In this document: piece after piece, positions 26,601 through 34,497 of the stretch | Layout of the letters: each line of letters begins with the position of its first letter | Numbering within the stretch: position 1 is the stretch's first letter | From: JAHEZL01 sp964406465 | Lineage (GTDB): Bacteria; Bacteroidota; Bacteroidia; Flavobacteriales_C; GCA-002722245 | Assembly: GCA_964406465.1 (NCBI GenBank) | Contig: CAYORT010000002.1 | Coordinates: forward strand, 124,001 to 188,000 | Direction: 5' to 3' | Length of the DNA stretch: 64,000 nt | Made by a program: the position numbers and the translations under genes | Notes under the pieces: generated by a model | Told to the model about the DNA's origin: nothing | The model's input: only the letters and a program-made list of their open reading frames with translations | The model's database searches: none

Positions 26601-27591
26601 GATTCAGGATTCAGTGTATTTGAAGGTATTGCCCGTTCCAAATTTCACTATCGCGAAGGATACTTTAATTTGCTTTGGAGAGTCGACACCATTAGATTTT
26701 AAGTTAACTGATAATTACGACTATTTATGGACGCCAAGTACTTATTTAAACGCAACAAATAGCAAAACACCAATCTCTTCAGCAGAAGTCGCAACGAAAT
26801 ATACAGCTAAAATTAGCAACGAATGCGGCAATACAAATTTATATTATAAAGTGAATGTTTCTAAGGTGCAAAAAAATATAGTACCATCTTCTCAAATTTG
26901 CTTAGGAGACACATTACAACTATGGGCAAAGGGAGGTGAAAAATATATTTGGTCTCCTGCTTCTACACTAAGTGATAGTTTAAGTGCAAATCCGTTTGCC
27001 TTTCCTTCAGAAAACACAACATATAAAGTGATCATCATCAACAACGACAATTGTTCTGATTCTGCGAATACAGAAATTCAAATAGCGAAAAATCAAATTA
27101 AGGGATTGAATAGCAAGTATATATTAGAATATGGAGAAAATGCTCAAATCACTAGCACAGCAAACAATATATCTTGGTCTCCAAGCACTTACTTATCATG
27201 TGATGATTGCTCAAGTCCGCTAGTCGAATTGCCCGAAAACGACATTACGTATCACTACATTACCTATGATGATCAAGGATGTTCATTCCACGATTCTGTA
27301 AAAATATTTGTCATAAGAAAAGTATACGCTCCAAATGCTTTTACACCAAATAAAGATGGCTTAAATGAAGTGTTTTTGTTTAGGAGTATAAGTGTATCCG
27401 ATTTTGAATTGCTGATTTTCAATAGATGGGGTGAATTAATTTTTAAGAGTGACGATATTAATAAAGGATGGGATGGTACTTATAATGGAAAAGAAGCCGA
27501 GATTGATGTTTATGTATGGAAGGTAAGATACAAACGCAACCACACATCTAATTGGGAATCGGAAATTGGAAGAGTATCACTTATAAGATAA
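23656..27591 (+). CDS. Large T9SS type B (gliding-motility C-terminal) surface protein
   Basis: 1311 residues with a signal peptide (about 1-23). Residues 30-240 start NARFIQNQGQWPAQV, a domain common at the head of these proteins. Residues 245-740 contain beta-propeller-like SBBP repeats of the form FLGGxxxDxxxxIxxDxxGNIYxxGxTxSxxFPTT (for example YLGGYDNDAAYSVQIDKNND). A PKD-like domain follows (YLWQFGNGDASNETNPFYTY), then Ig-like repeats. The last ~90 residues (YAPNAFTPNKDGLNEVF to GWDGTYNGKEAEIDVYVWKV) are the CHU_C type B sorting domain. It is a cell-surface or secreted protein, probably adhesive. No enzymatic residues are seen. It is a monocistronic gene. Confidence 0.9.
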   Translation: MPAITKYILSIITAFLIAFGSFANSPFPNNSNARFIQNQGQWPAQVLFGVKLGYGMVFIEKHAITFKVYDALRAHQNYEYAHGEGEQPSEKIKAHAFKINFNNNAEPEAEGLYPFADYMNYFIGDDSSKWASKVAIFKEVYLRNYYEGIDLHFYESNGHLKYDIVVQPQSDPSQISFQLDGIESSINNGNLLLHSSIGDFIHEAPFSYQINENSKREIANKYFKNENNQYSFKIDNYNHNQKLIIDPVIVFASFTGSVADNRGFCATYDKSGHLYIAGIAYGSGYITTIGAYNIGYNGGIDDVVISKFSSDGSTFLYSTHLGGTGCEQPHSLVVDQQDQLSIFGTTGSTNFPTTPQAFDKSFNGGAYLNLNYYLEFPDGVDIFVTKFNSSGSALVGSTFIGGTYNDGLNDETFANGMSYNYGDWFRGEIINDNNGNAIVVTSTTSNNFPLAGAFQKKYAGGMHDGIVFKLNNNLSSLIFSSYLGGYDNDAAYSVQIDKNNDLYITGGTKSSNFPTTPGVLNASIKGGVDGFITHISASGNQIIASTFMGTSAFDQTYFIQLDNSNNVYVLGQTRGIYPITAGTYNNPNTKHFIHKLDNSLSTTIFSSTFGSNTTLMQMSPTAFLVSDCEDIYVSGWGGKTNIDVQTANYPNVGTLFGSMHGMPISADAFQSTTDGNDFYFAVFSKNMQSLKYGTFLGGSSVSEHVDGGTSRFDKKGNIYQAVCGGCYGSSDFPVTSGVWSPTNKSTNQAKCNEVGIKFSASKLSASIGGLADSVLCQNEKTHFINKSDGATSYLWQFGNGDASNETNPFYTYNKAGNYKITLIAMNPTGCPPADTTYINIKVVPPLTISASSDSVCPGKSAIITASGANQYQWSPASTLNKSTGAIVVATPTQNTTYIVNSDSHCADDTAAITIKIASTKHYISANDSVCQQSSYQVQAGPGSNFDWSPQNLFNNFQICNPTLKLNNSTTLKVSFYNDFGCLIQDSVYLKVLPVPNFTIAKDTLICFGESTPLDFKLTDNYDYLWTPSTYLNATNSKTPISSAEVATKYTAKISNECGNTNLYYKVNVSKVQKNIVPSSQICLGDTLQLWAKGGEKYIWSPASTLSDSLSANPFAFPSENTTYKVIIINNDNCSDSANTEIQIAKNQIKGLNSKYILEYGENAQITSTANNISWSPSTYLSCDDCSSPLVELPENDITYHYITYDDQGCSFHDSVKIFVIRKVYAPNAFTPNKDGLNEVFLFRSISVSDFELLIFNRWGELIFKSDDINKGWDGTYNGKEAEIDVYVWKVRYKRNHTSNWESEIGRVSLIR

Positions 27592-27632
27592 AGAGAAGAG
27601 ACTGAAAGAATTTAACAATTGATTTTTCCAAA

Positions 27633-28235
27633 TTAAAAGCAAAAAGTGTTCACCACTAAATCTGCTTGCATGTTTCCTGTATTTTGTAAGGATTGAGCGT
27701 AAGAACAGTTGCTTTGCAACATTTCTACGCCTTGAACACGCATAAAATTATAGAAAGCTATGGCCTCTTCTTTATTCACCTGAATAGCGATAGCGAAATC
27801 TTTTGTTGCGTCATTAAACAGCCCTAATTGTGCAGATACAAAACCTCTACTCATATAGTATTCCATCTTAGATTGATCTAACTCTATGCAACGAGTATAA
27901 TCGGCAATCGCCAGATGATTGTTACCCATATCCACATTGATATTACCTCTTGTAAACAAAGCATCAATATTATCACTGTTTAATTCAAGAGCTTTATCTA
28001 ATTCATTGAGCGCTAAATTGTATTTGTTAGTTGAATGGTATAATTTCCCTAAAAGTACATGCACGTCGGCATTATTACTATCAAGAGTTAAAGCACTCAA
28101 GTATGCCTCCTCAGCCGCGGTATAATTTCCGCTAAGCTCACTAACTTTACCTTCATTTATTAAACTAGAAAGCATTGACGAAGTACCCTGAGCATAAGCA
28201 CACACTTGTAACAATGCTAGAAATAAAAGTACACG
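27633..28235 (-). CDS. Exported TPR protein, 5' end in assembly gap
   Basis: About 200 residues. The frame runs into the N gap without a methionine. The last readable residues before the gap, RVLLFLALLQVCAYAQG, are the hydrophobic core and cleavage site of a signal peptide, so only a few N-terminal residues are missing. Four to five tetratricopeptide repeats follow (GNYTAAEEAYLSALTLDSNN, YNLALNELDKALELNSDN, HLAIADYTRCIELDQSK). It is probably a periplasmic scaffold; partners are unknown. The C-terminal 30 residues contain two Cys. Confidence 0.8.
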   Translation of the reverse strand, partial: RVLLFLALLQVCAYAQGTSSMLSSLINEGKVSELSGNYTAAEEAYLSALTLDSNNADVHVLLGKLYHSTNKYNLALNELDKALELNSDNIDALFTRGNINVDMGNNHLAIADYTRCIELDQSKMEYYMSRGFVSAQLGLFNDATKDFAIAIQVNKEEAIAFYNFMRVQGVEMLQSNCSYAQSLQNTGNMQADLVVNTFCF

Positions 28236-28335
28236 NNNNNNNNNNNNNNNNNNNNNNNNNNNNNNNNNNNNNNNNNNNNNNNNNNNNNNNNNNNNNNNNN
28301 NNNNNNNNNNNNNNNNNNNNNNNNNNNNNNNNNNN
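28236..28335. other. Assembly gap (100 Ns)
   Basis: Exactly 100 N residues, the conventional placeholder for a scaffold gap of unknown length. The start of the TPR gene on the left and of the gene on the right are both missing, and additional genes could be hidden. Confidence 0.98.
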
Positions 28336-29111
28336 CCACTGCGAAAGTGAAAGGCAATGTATCAGATAACACAGGATTGGTAATAGATCAAATGATGGTT
28401 AGCGCCTGGAAAAACAAAATCAAAGTAAGCGACACCAAAACAGATAAATTTGGAAATTACGAGATTATTTTGCCCGAACCAGGTGAATATGATTTTCAAG
28501 TGTCGGAAAACAATTTGTATTACTATACTCAAAAAGATTCTGATATCATAGTACCCGCAGAATCGCTCACAAGAGACGTAAAGGTCACCATCAACAAGCA
28601 AGAACTGAAGCACAAATGCACACGTTTAGTAGAAGCCTTAAGGCATCTTGAGAAAAACCCTAAAAATGTTTCATTTAAAGGTATCGCTTACGCCCGATTT
28701 CCCTCAAGCATGAATGAATTTCAATTATTCTTTAGCTCAAAAGTACCCAGCGAAAACTTAAAAAAGGAGTCAGAAAAAACAATTCGCGCTTTCTTTAAAT
28801 ATAAGTTGGTTAGTGATACTGCTTACTTTTCAAAATACGCTTTGATTAACATTGGCCATACAGAAAAATGTGAAATGAAAGCTTTAGATTTTTTGAGCGA
28901 AGGCTTACTCGAATTTGTTGCGAAAAATCCTGAAAGTTTTTTTGAAGTAATTTCACCTTATAGCAACGAGCAGATAACCTGTATTTTAAAAAACTTTATT
29001 AGGAGAGTACCTAAAGAACAAAGCAATATTATTTTTGGAAAACTACCCGCTTATAACGGACGTATCTATGACATTTATACAAAAACATGTAATGAAAGCA
29101 AATTAAAATGA
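28336..29111 (+). CDS. Carboxypeptidase-regulatory-like protein, N-terminus in gap
   Basis: About 258 residues remain; the frame is open into the N gap. The first readable residues (TAKVKGNVSDNTGLVIDQ through KTDKFGNYEIILPEPGEYDF) are a CarboxypepD_reg/TonB-plug-type beta-sandwich, normally exported, so a signal peptide is presumably lost in the gap. From about residue 90 the protein is alpha/beta without recognisable motifs (three Cys: HKCTRLVE, EKCEMKA, ITCILKN). The stop overlaps the next start (ATGA), so the two are translationally coupled. Function unknown. Confidence 0.65.
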
Positions 29112-29536
29112 ATAGGAAAACCATCATCTTTTTTTCTATCCTTTTTATTGCATTATCGTGCGGCAAAGAAATGCATAGCACTATTTTAAAGCAGGGAGAT
29201 TGGAGCATCGAAAAACTTTACGTTAAGCAAGAGTTTCCAGGAAAGACTTCAGAATACAACCTCGAAAATGCGGGTACCTACCATTTCGAAAAGGAAAATA
29301 AAGGTAATTTTACCGATGCTATCGACACCTCCTTCACAAACAGAAATTTTCAATGGTCGAGTGATGGGAAAATAATTTCTATCACTTACGACACCACCTC
29401 GGTTAGCGAAAATTGGAAAATTATTGAGAGTGGATTAAACCATCAGGAATGGGAAATTACTCAAAACATTTTGCATGAAAATGGCGGAGTTTCGACTACC
29501 GAAAAACGTTACCGCAAAATTATTCTCAAAAAATAA
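29108..29536 (+). CDS. Small lipoprotein, lipocalin-like
   Basis: 142 residues. MNRKTIIFFSILFIALSC is a lipoprotein signal with the lipid Cys at residue 18. The mature part is strand-rich with W-containing strands (GDWSIEKLYVKQEF, NFQWSSDGKIISITYD, NQEWEIT-like HQEWEITQNI), a pattern common to small Bacteroidota lipocalin-like lipoproteins. It overlaps the preceding gene by 4 nt. Function unknown; envelope location is well supported. Confidence 0.65.
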   Translation: MNRKTIIFFSILFIALSCGKEMHSTILKQGDWSIEKLYVKQEFPGKTSEYNLENAGTYHFEKENKGNFTDAIDTSFTNRNFQWSSDGKIISITYDTTSVSENWKIIESGLNHQEWEITQNILHENGGVSTTEKRYRKIILKK

Positions 29537-29731
29537 CCCACCTGTTAAAAACTTTTTAAAACACTTTTGCCTTTAAAGTCAACTATTTCAAGAGGTTAAC
29601 AAAAATAAATTCAACAAAAAACATTCTTTCCTTAAAATCGTTTCGAGCATATGCACCTAAATTGCTATTTTCGCGTAGGAATTAAGGGGCAGAAACGCGG
29701 CGAGTGTTGACTTTTAAATGTTTTCATAAGA

Positions 29732-32155
29732 ATGAGTTATTCTGAGAAAGGAAAAAATACTGCGAATGAATTGTCACTTGCCGAATTTAAGGAAGCTGTT
29801 TTAGCCGACTATAAATTAGCTGTAGAAAGTAGAGAAGCGAGTCTTTTGGGAAGGAAGGAAGTTCTTACCGGAAAGGCTAAGTTTGGTATTTTTGGTGATG
29901 GTAAAGAAGTTGCTCAAATTGCGCTTGCCAAGCAGTTTCGAGATGGCGACTACAGAAGTGGGTACTACCGCGATCAAACCATTATGCTTGCCATTAAAGA
30001 GCTAACTTATCAGCAAATTTTCGCACAACTTTATTCGCACACAAGTATAGAAGCTGAGCCACATTCGGCAGGTCGCCAGATGAATAGTCATTTCACAACA
30101 CGTTTTATCAATGAAGATGGATCGTGGAAAGACATGACTAAGCTTAAAATCACTACCACCGATTTATCTCCAACAGCGGCACAAATTCCTAGAACTGTTG
30201 GTTTAGGTTTAGCATCTAAATTATTTAGAAACAATAAAGATTTACATCAATTTACAACCTTATCCAATAAAGGAAACGAAGTTACTTTTTGTACGATTGG
30301 TGATGGCAGCACTTCTGAAGGGATATTCCTTGAAGCGATAAACGCCATGGGAGTTTTACAGGTACCGGTGGTTTTATCGGTGTGGGATGACGGACACGCC
30401 ATCTCAGTTCCGGTTTCACTACAAACAACCAAAGCAAGTATTTCAAAAGCATTGGCTGGATTTCAAAGAGATGCGGAAAATAAAGGTTGGGAAATCATGA
30501 CCGTGAATGGCTGGGATTACCCTGCCCTATGCCTAACCTACAAAAAAGCAACAGAATTAGCTCGCGAAAAACATGTTCCGGTTTTAGTTCACGTGTTAGA
30601 ACTAACGCAACCACAAGGCCATTCTACTTCGGGCTCTCACGAGAGATACAAATCTGAGGAAAGACTTGCCTGGGAAAAAGAATACGATTGCAACAAGCAA
30701 TTTAAAGAATGGATTTTAAAGCAAGGTTTTGCTACAGAAGAAGAATTAAAAGCAATAGAAGATCAGGCGGTAATAACCGTTAAAGAAGGTAAAGACGCTG
30801 CTTGGAAAGCTTACTTCACTCCAATAAAGAACGAAGTAAAAGAGCTTTGTAAATTATTTGATCAACTTGCCGCTAAAAGCGCAAGTAAAGAGAACATCCT
30901 ACAAGTAAAACGCAGCCTGCTTAACGGTATAGATACCAATTGGAAAGATTTAGTAATTGCCACTAAGAAAGTTTTACGTTATGTGCGCAATGAAGAAAGT
31001 GATGAAAAGAAAACTTTATCAGATTGGCTTACCCAAGAGAACATCGTAAACTTTGACAGATACAACTCCCTGCTTTACAGTCACGACGCGTATTCGGCTA
31101 TCAATGTTAAGGAGGTAAAACCTTTGTATAATGAAGATTCACCAGTAGTTGACGGTAGAATTATTTTGCGCGACAATTTTGACGCATTGCTAGCCAAAGA
31201 GCCTAAATTGGTAATCTTTGGTGAAGATGCTGGAAAAATTGGTGGTGTAAATCAAGGATTAGAAGGTATGCAAAAAAAATACGGTGAAATGCGCGTTACC
31301 GACACCGGCATTAGAGAAGCGACCATTCTTGGAAAAGGAGTTGGAATGGCTCTTAGAGGGTTAAGACCCATTGCTGAAATTCAATACCTTGATTACCTAA
31401 TCTATGGTTTGATGACCATTAGTGATGATTTGGCATCACTGCATTACAGAACAAAGGGCGGACAAAAATCTCCATTAATCATAAGAACGCGTGGGCATCG
31501 ATTCGAGGGAATTTGGCATTCAGGCTCACCGCTTGGAATGATCATCAATTCTCTTCGCGGTATCTACATTTGCGTACCAAGAAACATGACTCAAGCCGCT
31601 GGTATGTACAACACTTTGTTAAGTGCCTTCGACCCTGGAATTGTAATTGAGCCATTGTTAGCCTACAGAAGAAAAGAAATATTACCAGCCAATTTAGGTG
31701 AATTTAAAGTACCGTTAGGGGTTCCTGAAGTTGTTGTAGAAGGTAGCGATGTTACCTTAGTGACTTATGGTTCTTGCGTAAGTATTGCCATTGAAGCTGC
31801 AGAGCAATTAAAAGAGTTCGACATTCATCTTGAGATAATTGATGTTCAAACACTTTTACCTTTCGACCGTCATAAAAAAATCCTTGATTCTGTTAAGAAA
31901 ACAAATCGTTTAATTGTGATGGATGAAGATGTTCAAGGAGGTGCAAGCGGCTACATGTTGCAACAAATCTTAGAAGAACAAGAAGCCTATTTCTATTTAG
32001 ATTCTGAACCAAAAACGATATCAGCGCAAGATCACCGTCCGGCCTACGGCTCAGATGGAAATTACTTTTCTAAACCTAATGTGGAAACTGTTTTCGACAA
32101 AGTTTATAAAATGATGCGCGAAAGCAATCCTAATAAATTTCCAAGCATCTATTAA
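29732..32155 (+). CDS. Fused E1 alpha/beta 2-oxoacid dehydrogenase (TPP)
   Basis: 807 residues joining both halves of a branched-chain/pyruvate-type E1. The alpha part (about 20-370) has FGDGKEVAQIALAKQFRDGD, HSAGRQMNSHF and the TPP/Mg motif GDGSTSEGIFLEAINAMG (Gly190-Asp191-Gly192). In place of the usual NN it has VWDDGHAISVP, which I believe is common in this fused Bacteroidota group. The beta part (about 470-807) has LVIFGEDAGKIGGVNQGLEG, DTGIREATILGKGVGMALRG, EIQYLDYLIYGL and the C-terminal EIIDVQTLLPFDRHKKILDSV. It decarboxylates a 2-oxoacid and passes the acyl group to an E2 that is not encoded here. murQ starts 2 nt downstream. Confidence 0.9.
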   Translation: MSYSEKGKNTANELSLAEFKEAVLADYKLAVESREASLLGRKEVLTGKAKFGIFGDGKEVAQIALAKQFRDGDYRSGYYRDQTIMLAIKELTYQQIFAQLYSHTSIEAEPHSAGRQMNSHFTTRFINEDGSWKDMTKLKITTTDLSPTAAQIPRTVGLGLASKLFRNNKDLHQFTTLSNKGNEVTFCTIGDGSTSEGIFLEAINAMGVLQVPVVLSVWDDGHAISVPVSLQTTKASISKALAGFQRDAENKGWEIMTVNGWDYPALCLTYKKATELAREKHVPVLVHVLELTQPQGHSTSGSHERYKSEERLAWEKEYDCNKQFKEWILKQGFATEEELKAIEDQAVITVKEGKDAAWKAYFTPIKNEVKELCKLFDQLAAKSASKENILQVKRSLLNGIDTNWKDLVIATKKVLRYVRNEESDEKKTLSDWLTQENIVNFDRYNSLLYSHDAYSAINVKEVKPLYNEDSPVVDGRIILRDNFDALLAKEPKLVIFGEDAGKIGGVNQGLEGMQKKYGEMRVTDTGIREATILGKGVGMALRGLRPIAEIQYLDYLIYGLMTISDDLASLHYRTKGGQKSPLIIRTRGHRFEGIWHSGSPLGMIINSLRGIYICVPRNMTQAAGMYNTLLSAFDPGIVIEPLLAYRRKEILPANLGEFKVPLGVPEVVVEGSDVTLVTYGSCVSIAIEAAEQLKEFDIHLEIIDVQTLLPFDRHKKILDSVKKTNRLIVMDEDVQGGASGYMLQQILEEQEAYFYLDSEPKTISAQDHRPAYGSDGNYFSKPNVETVFDKVYKMMRESNPNKFPSIY

Positions 32156-32157
32156 TT

Positions 32158-32982
32158 ATGGAATTTAAGAAATCAACCGAAGCCGAATCAAAATACAAAC
32201 ATCTAGAACAGATGAGTGTGAATGAATTGTTGACCAACATCAACAAGGAAGACCACACAGTTCCGCAAGCAGTAGAGAAAGTTATTCCAAACATTGAAGC
32301 TCTAATCAATGTGATAGTTCCAAAGATGGCCGAAGGTGGAAGATTATTTTACATTGGCGCAGGTACCAGCGGTAGATTGGGAGTTGTTGACGCATCTGAA
32401 TGTCCGCCAACATTTGGCGTTGAGCATGGTGTTGTTATAGGTATTATTGCAGGTGGAGATAGCGCCATAAGAAAAGCTGTTGAGTTTGCTGAAGATAGCC
32501 ATATGCAGGGATGGATAGATTTACAAGATAGAAATATCTCTGAAAAAGATGTTGTGATAGGAATTGCAGCTTCTGGCTCTACACCTTATGTGATTGGCGC
32601 ATTGTTAAAATGCAACGAAAAAAACATTACCACGGGCTGTATAACTTGTAATTCGGGCAGTCCGTTATCCAAAGTTGCCAAGTTCCCTATTGAGGCAGTT
32701 GTTGGTCCGGAATTCGTAACAGGCAGCACCAGAATGAAAGCCGGAACTGCGCAGAAATTGATATTAAATATGATTTCTACCGCAGTAATGATTAAACTAG
32801 GAAAAGTGCGTGGTAACAAAATGGTGGACATGAAATTATCGAACAACAAGTTAGTAGACCGAGGTGCTAGAATGGTAATGGATGAACTTAAAATTGAGAT
32901 GCCACAAGCATTAGAACTTCTGAAGACTTACGGAAGTGTTAGAGCGGCAATCGATAATTACCTAAAAAACCCCGAAGAATAA
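32158..32982 (+). CDS. murQ: N-acetylmuramic acid 6-phosphate etherase MurQ
   Basis: 274 residues, close to the usual ~265-300. Family motifs: EAESKYKHLEQMSVNELL at the start, GRLFYIGAGTSGRLGVVDASECPPTFG (sugar-phosphate SIS site with the catalytic Glu region), IAGGDSAIRKAVEFAEDS, GIAASGSTPYV and FVTGSTRMKAGTAQKLILNMIST. It cleaves the lactyl ether of MurNAc-6-P to GlcNAc-6-P in peptidoglycan recycling. The start is 2 nt after the E1 stop and the next gene begins 6 nt after its stop, so the three genes are an operon. No anmK or murNAc transporter is nearby. Confidence 0.95.
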   Translation: MEFKKSTEAESKYKHLEQMSVNELLTNINKEDHTVPQAVEKVIPNIEALINVIVPKMAEGGRLFYIGAGTSGRLGVVDASECPPTFGVEHGVVIGIIAGGDSAIRKAVEFAEDSHMQGWIDLQDRNISEKDVVIGIAASGSTPYVIGALLKCNEKNITTGCITCNSGSPLSKVAKFPIEAVVGPEFVTGSTRMKAGTAQKLILNMISTAVMIKLGKVRGNKMVDMKLSNNKLVDRGARMVMDELKIEMPQALELLKTYGSVRAAIDNYLKNPEE

Positions 32983-32988
32983 GCCACA

Positions 32989-33810
32989 ATGAAACGCACG
33001 ATACTTCGATTTTTAAAACGCATATGGCTACTTCATTTTCTAAGAAGAATTTACTTTGCCTCTAAATACCCAGCTCGTCAGTTTAAGGCTGTGATTAAAT
33101 GGGGATTTGCTTCTAAAGAAGATACCAACTTCACTTACGAATTGGCTCCCGACAACATCTTATACTTGGCACACCTCATCGCCATCGTTACCAAAAAAGA
33201 TTACAAAGAAGTGCTAACTTACATCAACGAAGCACAAAACGATCAAGAATTGATTCAGCATATTCAGCGAGAAACAGAGAAATCAGATTTGAAAAAATTT
33301 GCCGATAAGGAAGTGCGATTTGCCAAACGATTAGGATGGTATGCCTTCATTAGGATCATTAAACCAACAGTTGTTGTAGAAACAGGTATCGACAAGGGAT
33401 TAGGTTCAGTTTTGCTTTGCTCTGCCTTATTAAAAAACAAAGCAGAAGGATTTCCTGGTAAATTTTATGGCACCGATATTAATCCCCAAGCAGGTTATTT
33501 ATTAAGTGGCAAATACAAAGAAGTAGGCGAAATTCTTTATGGAGATTCTATTGAAAGTTTAAAAAAATTGAAAGAGCCAATTGAATTGTTTATTAACGAT
33601 AGCGATCATTCTACAGAATACGAATTTCAAGAATATAAAACCATTCAACCATTACTCAACGACAAATCAATTATATTGGGCGACAACTCACATGCCTCAG
33701 ATAAACTAGCGTTGTTCTCACAAGAGACTGGCAGAAGTTTTCTTTTCTTTAAAGAAAAGCCAATTAACCATTGGTATGAAGGAAGTGGTATTGGTGTGTC
33801 GTTTAAGTAA
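32989..33810 (+). CDS. Class I SAM-dependent methyltransferase-like protein
   Basis: 273 residues. The N-terminal ~110 residues are basic and helical (LRFLKRIWLLHFLRRIYFA). The Rossmann-like part includes VVVETGIDKGLGSVLLCSAL (motif I-like, E-T-G-x-D-x-G), FYGTDINPQAGYLL (acidic end of strand 2), and EILYGDSIESLKKL, then IELFINDSDHSTEYEFQEYK, matching methyltransferase_24-like enzymes. Its substrate is unknown. It is the last gene of the E1-murQ operon; a role linked to cell-wall sugars is only a guess. Confidence 0.75.
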   Translation: MKRTILRFLKRIWLLHFLRRIYFASKYPARQFKAVIKWGFASKEDTNFTYELAPDNILYLAHLIAIVTKKDYKEVLTYINEAQNDQELIQHIQRETEKSDLKKFADKEVRFAKRLGWYAFIRIIKPTVVVETGIDKGLGSVLLCSALLKNKAEGFPGKFYGTDINPQAGYLLSGKYKEVGEILYGDSIESLKKLKEPIELFINDSDHSTEYEFQEYKTIQPLLNDKSIILGDNSHASDKLALFSQETGRSFLFFKEKPINHWYEGSGIGVSFK

Positions 33811-33851
33811 ATTCTTCTCCCAACCTTACATTTTACCAAGTACTGTGTATT

Positions 33852-34451
33852 TTATAACACCGACGACAGCGGCTTTCTATCTTTTATTCCTTTTGATTTG
33901 TAATCGCTAACGGTATAACCAGTTATTTGCTTGAATTGATTACTCAAATACTGAACACTACTATACCCCATCATGTAGGCAATTTCGCTTAATGAATGCT
34001 CTTCGTAAGTAATCAACTCTTTTATCTTTTCAATTTTAATTAAGATGATATATTTCTCAAGAGTAGATCCTGTTTTATCGGAAAATATTTTACTTAAATA
34101 AGGATAAGGCTGCCCCAAACGCTCACTTAGATAATCAGAATTGCGCATTAATGAGTTAGTGTTACTTCCATAAAAAATATGCTCAATAACAACAGTTTTA
34201 ATCTGTTCAACCAACTTCACTGAGGTGTCTTGTAATAGTTCAAATCCGTTTCTCTTTAAGATAGTATCTATAACATCTAAATTTAAAACTTGGGCATCGT
34301 AATTGATTTCTGCCTCACCTAACTTAACATTCAAAACCTCAATAAATCCGGTTCTTTGCAACTCCTCACGAACCACTTTTACACAACTATTGCTCACCAT
34401 ATTTTTGATATGGAGAACAGCGTGCGTATTTATAAAATTGTGATGCTGCAT
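33852..34451 (-). CDS. AraC-family regulator with HMA-like N-terminal domain
   Basis: 199 residues from the ATG at 34451 (a GTG two codons earlier overlaps a promoter-like box). The N-terminal ~75 residues have the beta-alpha-beta-beta-alpha-beta order of heavy-metal-associated domains: HAVLHIKNMVSNSCVKVVRE, then KLGEAEINY and IDTILKRNGFELL. Many Bacteroidota relatives read MVCxRC in the loop; here the first Cys is Ser (MVSNSC), leaving one Cys. The C-terminal 100 residues are an AraC DNA-binding domain (SLSEIAYMMGYSSVQYLSNQF followed by KQITGYTVSDYK). It is a cytosolic regulator, possibly of a metal or small-ligand response. It is convergent with the methyltransferase gene; its targets are not evident. 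Confidence 0.8.
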   Translation of the reverse strand: MQHHNFINTHAVLHIKNMVSNSCVKVVREELQRTGFIEVLNVKLGEAEINYDAQVLNLDVIDTILKRNGFELLQDTSVKLVEQIKTVVIEHIFYGSNTNSLMRNSDYLSERLGQPYPYLSKIFSDKTGSTLEKYIILIKIEKIKELITYEEHSLSEIAYMMGYSSVQYLSNQFKQITGYTVSDYKSKGIKDRKPLSSVL

Positions 34452-34456
34452 GTACA

Positions 34457-34464
34457 CAAATGTA
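34457..34464 (-). promoter_or_regulatory. Candidate -7 promoter element for the HMA-AraC gene
   Basis: On the minus strand TACATTTG (34464-34457) matches TAnnTTTG. Only 5 nt separate it from the ATG at 34451, implying a leaderless or nearly leaderless mRNA if functional. No good -33 box at normal distance. Confidence 0.4.
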
Positions 34465-34497
34465 AACGCAAAAAAACGAAGAAAGATGCCTTGAAAA

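Noticed and set aside
29732..32155. WDDG in place of the usual NN after the TPP motif, first read as a broken active site
   Set aside because: The rest of the TPP/Mg motif is intact and the same variant is, to my knowledge, usual in fused E1 proteins of this phylum.
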